From: Pseudoflavonifractor sp. An44 | GTDB taxonomy: Bacteria; Bacillota; Clostridia; Oscillospirales; Oscillospiraceae | DNA: 64,000 nt | NCBI RefSeq assembly: GCF_002161675.1 | Contig: NZ_NFIH01000001.1 | Location: 174,003 to 238,002, forward strand | Reading direction: 5' to 3' | In this document: in pieces, positions 36,619 to 45,190 of the stretch | Position numbering within the stretch: the first letter of the stretch is position 1 | Layout of the letters: each line of letters opens with the position of its first letter | Notes under the pieces: model-generated | What the model saw: the letters and a program-made list of their open reading frames with translations, nothing else | The model's database searches: none | Told to the model about the DNA's origin: nothing | Position numbers and translations under genes: made by a program

Positions 36619-37958
36619 GCTCCATTTCCCCCTTCGGGCACCGTCCAGTGTGCTGTTACATTATTCTCATGTTTCGCCCGTTGAAAGCCCACAGACTCAA
36701 ACAAGCGAATTGCCGCAACAGCCTCCACATCCACCATAGCCATCATGCCTTTGAGCCCATTGCACTTCAACGCTTGGGCCAGAAGCTTCCGGCCAAATCC
36801 CATTCTCCGATACTCCTCCAAAACAAACAGGTCGTAGGGCTCATTTTGCTCAAAGCAGTAGGTTACATCCAAGTAGCCCACCACCTTTCCCTCATGAATG
36901 GCCAGAAATACCCGGAACCGATCTGCTGCTGCCAGAACCTTTTCCCCAGTCCAGTAGGTCTCTTGATGATGCATGGACAGATACGGTTCTTGGTACTCAG
37001 GCGTGAACAACTCCACCCCAGAGGTGTCAAGGTCCGTAACCGGAACATCCAGCACCATTTTCTGCTGTTCCGGTTCAAACTCTGCATGTCTCTCTTCCAA
37101 CAGCTGTTTGCACAAATAATTTTTAGGATTGAATACAAAGTCGGCGCTGTAGCCCGGATAGTGACGCTCCAAATAGCGGAACATCTCTGCATAGGCACGG
37201 CGATCTCTGGATAAGCCCACGAGCATCTCCAAATATCGCTCCTCTGTCAAGACCAGAAATGTGAACAAGCCGATCAATTGCTCCCCCAGATACACGCCCA
37301 GCGCACAGTGCCGGTCCGGATGTTCCACACACTTCACCAGGTTTGTTTGGAATTGTTCCTCATTGGTGAGCATGGGGTCTGAGAATTGGGCATCCCCATG
37401 AAAGCCCCTGACAAACTCTATGCACTCGTCCATAGATTGAATGATTCGTATCACAAGGTCTGTTTCTCTCATGACATAAAATTGAAAGGTCACAGAATTC
37501 TGCCAGCTCTCCTCATTGCTCAGGTCCTCCCCCACCACACGACCCCCACAGCGACGGTAAAAGGCCATAGCCCGCTCGTTGTCCGGCTGACATGCACAAG
37601 TGAAGGTGGAGACTCCCAGTGTCTGAAATACCTCTCGGATAAAGGCAAATGCACGACGTCCAATCCCCCTATGTTGGTACTCTTGCCGAAGGTATAGGGA
37701 GAGCAAGTGGGCGGGCACAGATATATGAAGCGTGATGTAGCCAATTGGGTGGTCCTCCTGCATCATGAGATAGACCGCATAAGCCGGGCTTTTAATACGC
37801 TGTGCATCCTTTTGGGTATGCCATGCATAGTCAAATTGGTCGATCATGTCGTCAGGATAGATGCCTCGGTATGTGGTAGACCAAATTTCTTGACGCAGTT
37901 TGGCTATGACCGCAGCGTCTTCTTCTTGTGCTCTGCGAAACACAACGGTGGATTGCAT
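36615..37958 (-). CDS. Tandem-GNAT fusion acetyltransferase
   Basis: A 447-aa protein with two clear GNAT domains and a middle region. The first, about residues 1-165, has LRQEYQHRGIGRRAFAFI and ERAMAFYRRCGGRVVGED. The middle, about 170-300, looks like a degenerate GNAT N-lobe (LGVYLGEQLIGLFTFLV). The last, about 305-445, has VLEEYRRMGFGRKLLAQALK and AIRLFESVGFQRA. Three related units may thus be present. The substrate is unknown. ATG 37958 is 8 bases from GAGGAG; ATG 37964 is closer and less likely. Confidence 0.88.
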   Translation of the reverse strand: MQSTVVFRRAQEEDAAVIAKLRQEIWSTTYRGIYPDDMIDQFDYAWHTQKDAQRIKSPAYAVYLMMQEDHPIGYITLHISVPAHLLSLYLRQEYQHRGIGRRAFAFIREVFQTLGVSTFTCACQPDNERAMAFYRRCGGRVVGEDLSNEESWQNSVTFQFYVMRETDLVIRIIQSMDECIEFVRGFHGDAQFSDPMLTNEEQFQTNLVKCVEHPDRHCALGVYLGEQLIGLFTFLVLTEERYLEMLVGLSRDRRAYAEMFRYLERHYPGYSADFVFNPKNYLCKQLLEERHAEFEPEQQKMVLDVPVTDLDTSGVELFTPEYQEPYLSMHHQETYWTGEKVLAAADRFRVFLAIHEGKVVGYLDVTYCFEQNEPYDLFVLEEYRRMGFGRKLLAQALKCNGLKGMMAMVDVEAVAAIRLFESVGFQRAKHENNVTAHWTVPEGGNGA

Positions 37959-38048
37959 AACCATCTCTCCTCATCTCTCCATGCTTTTCCCCATTTTATC
38001 AAACTCCGCTTTTCTACACAAGATATATCATACAAGTGTTCTATACGC

Positions 38049-38097
38049 AAAAGGCCTCAGGCTGTGCTCCTATACCATGCACAGCCTGAGGCCTTTT
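38049..38097. terminator. Bidirectional terminator after the ABC exporter operon
   Basis: A perfect 18-bp inverted repeat (AAAAGGCCTCAGGCTGTG and complement, 13-base loop) ending in TTTT on either strand. It lies 44 bases beyond the stop of the ABC gene and marks the right edge of the accessory region. Confidence 0.9.
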
Positions 38098-38141
38098 ATT
38101 TGACTATTGCCCACTTTAGACAGGTACCCGAAGATCTTTTC

Positions 38142-40010
38142 TCATCCCTCTTGTTTTTGATAATACTGGGCTTGGGCCTGCCACAGCTGGGCGTACACAC
38201 CGTCCGCCTCCACCAGCTGCTGGTGGCTCCCCTGCTGGACAATATGGCCGTGGTCGAAGACCACAATGTCGTCGCAGAACTTGCAGGAGGAGAGACGGTG
38301 GCTGATGTACACCGCCGTCTTGTCCCCGGCAATCTGGTCAAACTTGGAGTACACCTCTGCCTCTGCAATGGGGTCCAGGGCGGCGGTGGGTTCGTCCAGG
38401 ATGATAAAGGGGGCATCCTTATAGAGGGCACGGGCAATGGCGATTTTCTGGGCCTCGCCCCCGGACACCTCCACGCCCTTCTTCTCCAAATCCTTATAGA
38501 GATAGGTATCCAATCCCTGGTCCATCTTCTCTACCCGGTCCATGACCCCCGCCTGGGTGAGGCACTGGACCACCCGCTCCCGGTCATACTTAATGCGTCC
38601 CGCCACATTCTGCCCCAAAGGCAAGGCCAACAGGTGGAAGTCCTGGAACACCACCGAGAACAGGGCGATATAGTCCGGGTACTGGTATTTGCGGATGTCG
38701 ATGCCGTTTAACAGGATTTCTCCCTCAGTGGGGTCATAGAGGCGGCACAGGAGCTTGATGAAGGTGGACTTGCCGCTGCCGTTCTCCCCCACCACCGCCA
38801 GGCGGCTACCCACCTGGAATTTCAGGTTCACATGGCGTAGAGCCCAGGCCTCGCTGTCCGGGTAGCGGAAGGACACATCCCGGAACTCCACCTGATAGTT
38901 TCGGTCGGAGCGTTTTTCTGTGGTGAGAGTGCCCTGGTACATCTGGTTTTCCACGTCTAGAAACTCCAAACTCACCGCCAGATACCGGGCATTGCACTGA
39001 AGTTCTCCCAAGGTCTCCATCAGGCCGGCGACACCGGCAAAGAGCGTGGTGACCGCACCCACATACTGGGTGATGCCGTCCACTCCAAAGGCTCCCGCCC
39101 AGGATTTCAGACACACATACAGGTACACCACTCCGGTGAGAACGGCAGAAATGCCTTTGCCCGCCGCCGCCCACAGCCCCATGGGCCCTTTGCCCCACTG
39201 AGCCAAGCGACCGTTGCTTCCGAACACATTGTGTCCTTTCAAATAATACTGGTACACGTTGGGCTGTTGTTCATAGATGCGCATATCCAGCGTTCGATGA
39301 GGCTCATTGGAATAATATCCAAACCGGGAAAAGATTCGATTCCCCAGCCGCATTTCCTCTCCGTTCATGCCCCAATAGGCATTGCTGCGGTTGATGCACA
39401 CCGGAGAGAGGAAGGCCACCCCCAGCATCACCGCCACTACCCCCACCAGGCATAGGGGGTGGTTCAGAAAGACCAGGTCATGACTGGCAGGAATCTTCTG
39501 GGTTACCAGTCCCACAGACAACGCCACACCGATCAGAACTTGCATGGTATAGGTCACGCAGTTGGAGAGATACAGCGGCAGGTTATACATACCCCAACCA
39601 CCAAAGCGGACATTCTGCCAGACCTGCTCATACAAGTCGTAGATTTCTTGTTGTTGCAGAAGACTGTAGTCCATATCCATCATCTTTTCCATGTTGCACT
39701 TACTGTTCCAAAAATCCAGCTGGTCTTTTTCCCAGGTGGCCCATCGGGAAAGAGCTCCTCCCAACAGCAGTAAACCGGCAGTCACGCCCAGCAGCCAGCC
39801 CACCCACCAGGCCAACATCTGGGGGTTCCGCCCCTGGGACAGCTCCCCGATGATGCGGGCGGAGAAGTAAATAGAGGTATAGGGGGTCACAGCCTTGACC
39901 ACCGCCGACAGTGCCATAGACACCAACAGAGTGGGGCGCAGCTTCCACCACATGCGCCACCCCCGCAGGGTCAGGCGCAAGCTTTCTCCCCAAGACTTAT
40001 TTTTCTCCAT
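38142..40010 (-). CDS. ABC exporter half-transporter (TM + ATPase), second of a pair
   Basis: A 622-aa fused permease-ATPase. It has about six membrane helices in residues 25-320, then a nucleotide-binding domain with Walker A VVGENGSGKSTFIKLLC, signature EVSGGEAQKIAIARALY and Walker B PFIILDEPTAALDP. The D-loop and H-loop (YISHRLSS) are intact. The start ATG 40010 overlaps the stop of the first ABC gene (TGATG), so the two probably form a heterodimer. The cargo is unknown; the two-component genes just upstream suggest peptide or bacteriocin export (inference). Confidence 0.92.
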   Translation of the reverse strand: MEKNKSWGESLRLTLRGWRMWWKLRPTLLVSMALSAVVKAVTPYTSIYFSARIIGELSQGRNPQMLAWWVGWLLGVTAGLLLLGGALSRWATWEKDQLDFWNSKCNMEKMMDMDYSLLQQQEIYDLYEQVWQNVRFGGWGMYNLPLYLSNCVTYTMQVLIGVALSVGLVTQKIPASHDLVFLNHPLCLVGVVAVMLGVAFLSPVCINRSNAYWGMNGEEMRLGNRIFSRFGYYSNEPHRTLDMRIYEQQPNVYQYYLKGHNVFGSNGRLAQWGKGPMGLWAAAGKGISAVLTGVVYLYVCLKSWAGAFGVDGITQYVGAVTTLFAGVAGLMETLGELQCNARYLAVSLEFLDVENQMYQGTLTTEKRSDRNYQVEFRDVSFRYPDSEAWALRHVNLKFQVGSRLAVVGENGSGKSTFIKLLCRLYDPTEGEILLNGIDIRKYQYPDYIALFSVVFQDFHLLALPLGQNVAGRIKYDRERVVQCLTQAGVMDRVEKMDQGLDTYLYKDLEKKGVEVSGGEAQKIAIARALYKDAPFIILDEPTAALDPIAEAEVYSKFDQIAGDKTAVYISHRLSSCKFCDDIVVFDHGHIVQQGSHQQLVEADGVYAQLWQAQAQYYQKQEG

Positions 40011-41824
40011 CAAAACTCCCCTCCTTCCTGGTAATATCTGCTCTGCACCTCAAAGAGTTTGGCATATCCGCCGCCCAGATCCAGCAGGGACTGATGGGTC
40101 CCCTCCTCCGCAATGCGGCCATGCTCCAGGTAGAGAATCCGGTCACAGAACCGTGTGGAGGCCAGACGGTGGGAGATGAATAGAGAGCTCTTTCCCTGGG
40201 TCATGGAATTGTATTTCATGTAAATGTCGTGCTCCGCTAGGGGGTCTAGGGCAGCAGTGGGCTCATCCAGCACCACCACGGGGGCATCTCGGTACAGCGC
40301 CCGGGCCAGCATCAGCCGCTGCATCTGTCCTCCGGACAGCTCCACCCCATCTTCAAAGACATTGCGGGTCACGGGGGTGTCCATCCCCCGGGGCAGAGCT
40401 TCCACCGCCTGGGTCAGCCCCGCCTGCTCCAGGCATTTCGCCACCCGCTCCCGGTCGATGTCCTCCACACGCTGGGCCACATTCACTGCCACGCTAGTGT
40501 CCAGCACGGAAAACTCCTGGAACACGGCGGAAAACAGGTGATAGTATTCTCTGCGGTTGTAGGTACGGATGTCCACCCCATTGAGACGGACACTTCCCTC
40601 AGTTGGGTCCAAAAAACCGCACAGCAACTTGACCAAGGTGGTCTTACCCGCTCCATTGAGGCCCACAATGGCCACCTTCTCCCCGGGATGGAGGGTAAAA
40701 GAGAGGTCCGTAATGGTGTCCTTCTCGGCCCCGGGATAGCGGTAGGACACATGGTCCAGCAGAATCTCGCACTCTTTCAAACCTTGGGGCAGCGGCGCTC
40801 CCTCCTCAAATGCAAAGGGCTCTGGCCACTCCAAAAACTCCCGCAGATTGGACAATTCCAGGCTCTGGCGGTGGAGGGTGGAAACCTGCTCCATGATGCC
40901 CTTCACCCACTGGGTAAAGCCGCTGATAGCGGCAAAGTACAGCAGGAACTGGGAGGCGGGCAATCCCTGGGTCAGGGTCATCCAGATGAGGTAGGCGTAG
41001 GCGCCGCCGTTGCGCAGCAGGGTGAGAAGGGCATCCACTACATGCACCCCAAAATACACCCGCTCCCGTCGGGTCAAAAAGGCCTGGTAGGCGCGCATGG
41101 CACTTCCCCACACCTCGTCCAGCCAGGGTCGCAAGCCGAATATCCGAATATCCTGGGCATATTCCCGCTTGGTTGCCACATCTTTGGCATAATAAATGGT
41201 TTTCAGGCTGGCCGCCCGCTCCTCCCGGTGGCGATAGCCCCAGCCCTCCAAGTGCTGGCTGACCATAAATCCCACTGCTGTGGTGAGCACCACCAGAGTC
41301 ACCATCCAGCCGTTGAGACCTGAGAGCAACAGCAGATACACCACAAAGCCCAGCACGTTGGTCAAAATATCCGTCCAGGTGGTCCAGATCGCCTCGGCTG
41401 CATCCGCATTTCCGTCGCAGGTACGGTATGCCAAATTCTCATACTCTCGAAATTTTGTGTCTAATAGATTTGCATAGGAGGTTCCGGTTATTTTCCGTGA
41501 AATCCGTGCTGACATCTCCGTGCGCACCTCAATGCGGCCAAACAGGGCATTGGTATTCAAGTAGCTCTTTCCCCCCCACATCAGCAACAGGGCCAGGGTA
41601 AACACCCCGATGGTGGCCAGCAGCTGAGGAAGGGGCACATGCCCCTCCACCTGGCCCAGCACCACAGGGACAAAGAGCATTTCCACCACCGTAGCCCCGG
41701 CGGTGGCCACCGCCAACAGCAGGCAAATCCACAGCACTGAAGGACAGTTCTCCCACGCCGCTTTGACAAAGTAGGCGGTATTCTGCCACATGTTATATGT
41801 GGGCTTTTTCTTCTTCTCCTTCAT
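40010..41824 (-). CDS. ABC exporter half-transporter (TM + ATPase), first of a pair
   Basis: A 604-aa fused permease-ATPase with about six membrane helices in residues 20-310. The nucleotide-binding domain has Walker A IVGLNGAGKTTLVKLLC, signature LSGGQMQRLMLARALY, Walker B PVVVLDEPTAALDP and the H-loop FISHRLAS. It is coupled to the next ABC gene. A terminator at 41857-41884 separates it from the kinase gene upstream, so it may use read-through or a separate promoter. Confidence 0.92.
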   Translation of the reverse strand: MKEKKKKPTYNMWQNTAYFVKAAWENCPSVLWICLLLAVATAGATVVEMLFVPVVLGQVEGHVPLPQLLATIGVFTLALLLMWGGKSYLNTNALFGRIEVRTEMSARISRKITGTSYANLLDTKFREYENLAYRTCDGNADAAEAIWTTWTDILTNVLGFVVYLLLLSGLNGWMVTLVVLTTAVGFMVSQHLEGWGYRHREERAASLKTIYYAKDVATKREYAQDIRIFGLRPWLDEVWGSAMRAYQAFLTRRERVYFGVHVVDALLTLLRNGGAYAYLIWMTLTQGLPASQFLLYFAAISGFTQWVKGIMEQVSTLHRQSLELSNLREFLEWPEPFAFEEGAPLPQGLKECEILLDHVSYRYPGAEKDTITDLSFTLHPGEKVAIVGLNGAGKTTLVKLLCGFLDPTEGSVRLNGVDIRTYNRREYYHLFSAVFQEFSVLDTSVAVNVAQRVEDIDRERVAKCLEQAGLTQAVEALPRGMDTPVTRNVFEDGVELSGGQMQRLMLARALYRDAPVVVLDEPTAALDPLAEHDIYMKYNSMTQGKSSLFISHRLASTRFCDRILYLEHGRIAEEGTHQSLLDLGGGYAKLFEVQSRYYQEGGEF

Positions 41825-41850
41825 GTTCTCACCTCACCCGTAGCTTATCA

Positions 41851-41884
41851 CAAAAATTCGCCCCCGGAGTAATCCGGGGACGAA
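41851..41884 (-). terminator. Terminator or attenuator between kinase and ABC genes
   Basis: On the minus strand TTCGTCCCCGGA / TCCGGGGGCGAA with a TTAC loop is followed by TTTTTG. It lies between the GHKL kinase stop and the first ABC start, and could attenuate the exporter genes. Confidence 0.85.
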
Positions 41885-41912
41885 CGGCCAATCTGGGGTG
41901 CTGAATTGCACC

Positions 41913-42575
41913 TCACAGCTGTGGAATTAAAATCTCGGTGGTAAAGGCCCCCGCCTCACTGTTGCGGCTGAGGTAGCCGTCCAGGCGCTCCACAATGGCA
42001 TCCATGCGCACCAATCCGAAGCCGTGGCCCTCCCCCTTGGTGGTGCGAAAGCCCTTGCCCACCTTGGAAAGCTTGCCCGTGGCAGTGAAGTTGGTGAAGG
42101 AGATGTAGAGCTGGGTGCCCTTCATGTCCATATACACCCGGATAAGCCGCTCCTGGGGGGGCAGAGCCAGGCTGGCCTCCATGGCGTTGTCAAAGAGGTT
42201 GCCCAGGATGACGCACAGGTCCAGCTCGGACATGGTGAGCTTCACGGGAATATGGGCGTCCACATGTACCGGGATATCCCGGGCCTTGGCCAGAGAAATC
42301 TTACTGTTCAAAATGGCGTCTGCCATGGCGTTACCCGTCTTTACCACCGTGTCCACGGTGTTCAGGTCCGTGTCCAGCAGGTCCAGATAGGACCGGATGG
42401 CCTCCAAATCCCCCTGGGCGGCGTAGGCCTTCATGGTCTGGATATGGTTGCGGTAGTCGTGCCGCCAGCCCCGCATCTGCCGGTACATGTTCTCCACCTC
42501 TTGGTAGTGGGTGTCCAGCAGCTCCCGCTGGTAGTTCTCCAGCTTCTCATTCACCCGTTTGGATAGAAACCCCAT
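41913..42575 (-). CDS. GHKL sensor histidine kinase without a membrane domain
   Basis: A 220-aa protein of the AgrC/GHKL type. The phospho-acceptor region is RGWRHDYRNHIQTMKAY with H39 as candidate. The N box is VILGNLFDNAMEAS, and the ATP-lid/G region is KGFRTTKGEGHGFGLVRMD. AgrC-like kinases normally carry six membrane helices before this; here the coding frame begins with a short coiled coil and no hydrophobic segment. It is thus soluble, or senses through a partner. The LytTR regulator lies 10 bases upstream. Confidence 0.9.
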   Translation of the reverse strand: MGFLSKRVNEKLENYQRELLDTHYQEVENMYRQMRGWRHDYRNHIQTMKAYAAQGDLEAIRSYLDLLDTDLNTVDTVVKTGNAMADAILNSKISLAKARDIPVHVDAHIPVKLTMSELDLCVILGNLFDNAMEASLALPPQERLIRVYMDMKGTQLYISFTNFTATGKLSKVGKGFRTTKGEGHGFGLVRMDAIVERLDGYLSRNSEAGAFTTEILIPQL

Positions 42576-42585
42576 GGCGACCTCC

Positions 42586-43284
42586 TCAACTGTGGGCGAT
42601 GATGGCCCGGTTCAGCCCCTCATAGGCGCCCCGGGGCAAGGGCAGCACGCTGCCGTCGGAGAGCACCACCTGGGTTTTGGTCACCCGGCGCACCGCCTCC
42701 AGATTCACCACCATGGAGCGGCCCAGGCGGTGGAACCGCCCGTCCAGGGCCTCCTCCAGGCGGCTGAGGGTGGACTTGGTGGTATAGTCTCCCTTGGCGT
42801 GTACCGTCACATAGTTGCGGCACACCTCCAGGTAGCGAATCTCCCCCAGGGGAATGCGCACCATCTCGCCCCCCTGCTCCAGGGTCAGCGCCCGCTCCCG
42901 GCGGCGCACCTTGTCCACCGCCCGGTCCAGCACCGCCCGCAGCTTGTCCCCGTTCACGGGTTTGAGCAGGTAGTGGAGGGCCGCCACCTCATACCCCTCG
43001 GCAATATAGTCGGAGTACCCGGTGATAAAGACAATCTGGACATCCTGATTGTCCCGGCGAATCTCCTTGGCCATGGTCACTCCATCCAACTGGCCCATCT
43101 CAATGTCCAAGAGGAGGAGGTCGAACCGCTTTTCCTCGGCGTAGCGGAACAAAAAACTCTCTGCCGATGGAAACCGCTCCACATGGAGGGCAAGGGCCCG
43201 CTCCTGGGCCCAGGCAGACAGAAAGGTCTCCACATAGGCGGCGTCGGTCTGGCTGTCGTCACAGATGCCCACCCGCAGTTCCAT
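42586..43284 (-). CDS. LytTR-family response regulator (AgrA-like)
   Basis: A 232-aa regulator. The receiver domain (residues about 3-120) has the acidic pair in ICDDSQTD and phospho-aspartate D60 in LLLLDIEM. The LytTR DNA-binding domain (about 135-232) has RIPLGEIRYLEVCRNYVTVHA and FHRLGRSMVVNLEAVRRV. It pairs with the soluble GHKL kinase. Likely targets are the adjacent ABC exporter genes (inference). ATG 43284 follows GGAGGGAATGGAAC. Confidence 0.94.
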   Translation of the reverse strand: MELRVGICDDSQTDAAYVETFLSAWAQERALALHVERFPSAESFLFRYAEEKRFDLLLLDIEMGQLDGVTMAKEIRRDNQDVQIVFITGYSDYIAEGYEVAALHYLLKPVNGDKLRAVLDRAVDKVRRRERALTLEQGGEMVRIPLGEIRYLEVCRNYVTVHAKGDYTTKSTLSRLEEALDGRFHRLGRSMVVNLEAVRRVTKTQVVLSDGSVLPLPRGAYEGLNRAIIAHS

Positions 43285-43308
43285 GTTCCATTCCCTCCTC
43301 TGGTTTTC

Positions 43309-43749
43309 TTACTGGTTCTTCTCCGTGCTGCGGAAGGCAAAGAACCGCTGCCCGGCGTAGTTGAGCACCACGAACAGGCCTGCGCCCACCAGCATGGTCA
43401 GGTTGCCCTGCATCTGCTGGCTCAGCGGCATACCGGACAGAACCACTGCCACCGCAGGCTTGGCAATGCCATAGGCCAGCACCCAGCACACAGCAATGCT
43501 CAGCACAAATCGGCCCACCACCTTCCAGCCTCGCTCGGCATTGCGGAAGGTAAAGTGTTTGTTGAGGAAGTAGCTGACCACGCTGCCCACAATGTAGTTG
43601 GCGGCCGAGGACAGCCAGTAGCCCAGGTCTCCCCAGGTGTGCAGCCCGGCCAGGTTGTACAGGGCGAACATCACCCCGAACCCCACCGCCGTATTGAGAA
43701 CGCCCACCATCAAAAAGCGGACAAAGGTCCCTTCAAACAGTTTCTTCAC
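43309..43749 (-). CDS. GtrA-family membrane protein
   Basis: A 146-aa protein with four membrane helices and the GtrA signature FVRFLMVGVLNTAVGFGVMFAL, plus SYFLNKHFTFRNAE. GtrA proteins are thought to flip or support transfer of undecaprenyl-linked sugars for wall or surface glycans. GTG 43749 with AAAGGAG about 9 bases upstream is preferred over the longer frame to 43782, which would start inside the fprA terminator. It is 24 bases upstream of the response regulator. Confidence 0.9.
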   Translation of the reverse strand: MKKLFEGTFVRFLMVGVLNTAVGFGVMFALYNLAGLHTWGDLGYWLSSAANYIVGSVVSYFLNKHFTFRNAERGWKVVGRFVLSIAVCWVLAYGIAKPAVAVVLSGMPLSQQMQGNLTMLVGAGLFVVLNYAGQRFFAFRSTEKNQ

Positions 43750-43770
43750 AAAATACGCTCCTTTGGTGCA

Positions 43771-43803
43771 AAAAAAGGGCAAGCACCGGGCTTGCCCCTT
43801 TTC
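43771..43803 (-). terminator. Terminator after fprA
   Basis: On the minus strand GGGGCAAGCCCGGTGCTTGCCC folds into a 9-10 bp stem followed by TTTTTTT. It lies between fprA and gtrA. Confidence 0.87.
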
Positions 43804-43817
43804 TGTCGTGATTGAGA

Positions 43818-44990
43818 TTAGTCCAGAGTGGCCTTGACCGCCTTGGCCAGCTCACCCAGAGCGGCGCGGCTGGTATCGTCCAGAGCGGAACGGATGGTGA
43901 CCACCTGGTCCATCACGGTGATGTTCTTCAGCTGGTCCAGAGCGGCCCGCATCTCCTTGGCGGCCAGAGGAGCCCAAGTGCCGTTCTCCACCAGAGCCAC
44001 GGTGCGGTTCTGGAAGGCCTTGGTCTTCAGGCGATAGAGGAAGGTGGCCATGGGAGTGAAGACAAAGTTATCATAGGTGGATGCAGCCAGCACCAGGTTG
44101 GTGTACTGGAAGGCCTTGGCCACAGCCTTGGCCCAGTCCTCACGGGTCAGGTCGATGGCTTCCACCTTCACGCCCTCAGCCTTGAGCATATCCACCAGCT
44201 CCAGAGCGGCCTTGGCGGTGTTGCCGTGGATGGAGGCATAGGCCACCAGCACGCCCTTCTCCTCAGGCTGATAGGTGCTCCACTGGGTGTACTTCTCCAG
44301 GGCCAGGCCGATGGCGTCTCCGGTGAGCACAGGACCGTGGAGGGGAGCCACCACGGCGATGTCCAGGCCGGCGGCCTTCTTCAGCAAAGCCTGCACCTGG
44401 GGGCCGAACTTACCCACGATGTTCAGATAGTAGCGGCGGGCCTCTTCCACCCACTCGGTCTCGGGGTTGCCATCGCCAAAGCGTCCGAAGCCGTCGGCGG
44501 AGAACAGCACCTTCTCCTTGGCCTCATAGGACACCATGGCCTCAGGCCAGTGCACCATGGGTGCCATAACGAAAGTGAGGCTGTGCTCGCCCAGCTCCAC
44601 CACGTCGCCCTCCTTGACCACCACAGCCCGGTCGGTGTAATCCACACCGGTGAACTGCTTGAGCATGGGGAAGGTCTTGGCGTTGCCAATGAGCTTCATC
44701 TGGGGATAACGCTGAGCCACTTGGGCCACACTACCAGCGTGGTCGGGCTCCATGTGATGCACCACCAGATAGTCGGGCTGACGGTCGCCCAGCACCTCGT
44801 CCAGGTTGGCCAGCCACTCCTGGGTCTTGCGGGGGTCCACGGTGTCCAGAATGGCCACCTTCTCGTCCACGATCACATAGGAGTTGTAGGTAACGCCCTG
44901 GGGCACTACATACTGGCTTTCAAACAGGTCAATGTCGGGATCATAGCAGCCGACCCGATAAATAGATGTCGAATTGAGCAGTTGATTCAC
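43818..44990 (-). CDS. fprA: Flavodiiron protein (A-type flavoprotein)
   Basis: A 390-aa enzyme that reduces oxygen and/or nitric oxide, protecting anaerobes. The N-terminal metallo-beta-lactamase-like domain binds a di-iron site (HHMEPDHAGS and the later LHGP and MVHW histidines). The C-terminal flavodoxin domain (about 250-390) has VAYASIHGNTAKAA for FMN. GTG 44990 is 10 bases from AAAGAGG; GTG 44999 is an alternative but nearly touches the site. It has its own promoter and terminator. Confidence 0.94.
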   Translation of the reverse strand: MNQLLNSTSIYRVGCYDPDIDLFESQYVVPQGVTYNSYVIVDEKVAILDTVDPRKTQEWLANLDEVLGDRQPDYLVVHHMEPDHAGSVAQVAQRYPQMKLIGNAKTFPMLKQFTGVDYTDRAVVVKEGDVVELGEHSLTFVMAPMVHWPEAMVSYEAKEKVLFSADGFGRFGDGNPETEWVEEARRYYLNIVGKFGPQVQALLKKAAGLDIAVVAPLHGPVLTGDAIGLALEKYTQWSTYQPEEKGVLVAYASIHGNTAKAALELVDMLKAEGVKVEAIDLTREDWAKAVAKAFQYTNLVLAASTYDNFVFTPMATFLYRLKTKAFQNRTVALVENGTWAPLAAKEMRAALDQLKNITVMDQVVTIRSALDDTSRAALGELAKAVKATLD

Positions 44991-45022
44991 AGTGATCACA
45001 CCTCTCTTTATATATCCCCACT

Positions 45023-45051
45023 ATTTTACTATGAGTTGATACCACCGTCAA
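45023..45051 (-). promoter_or_regulatory. Promoter of fprA
   Basis: TTGACG (45051-45046) and TAAAAT (45028-45023) are 17 bases apart on the minus strand. Confidence 0.7.
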
Positions 45052-45127
45052 GGAACTTTTTCTACAATTTCACTTGATACGATTATTTCCAATTTGTAAA
45101 TCCTTCCTTTGCCCTCCCCTTCTTTCC

Positions 45128-45156
45128 TTGACTTTACAGATTGGGTCTGCTAGAAT
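45128..45156 (+). promoter_or_regulatory. Promoter of degV
   Basis: TTGACT (45128-45133) and TAGAAT (45151-45156) are 17 bases apart, 35 bases before the start codon. The hexamers and spacing equal those at ppdK and at 36.3 kb. Confidence 0.8.
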
Positions 45157-45190
45157 TTAATTGCAAAAATGATATTAGGGGTTTTTGTTT

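Noticed and set aside
38142..41824. Lantibiotic-type exporter with a peptidase (C39) domain
   Set aside because: Neither ABC protein has an N-terminal cysteine-peptidase domain and no precursor peptide gene with a GG leader was seen nearby.
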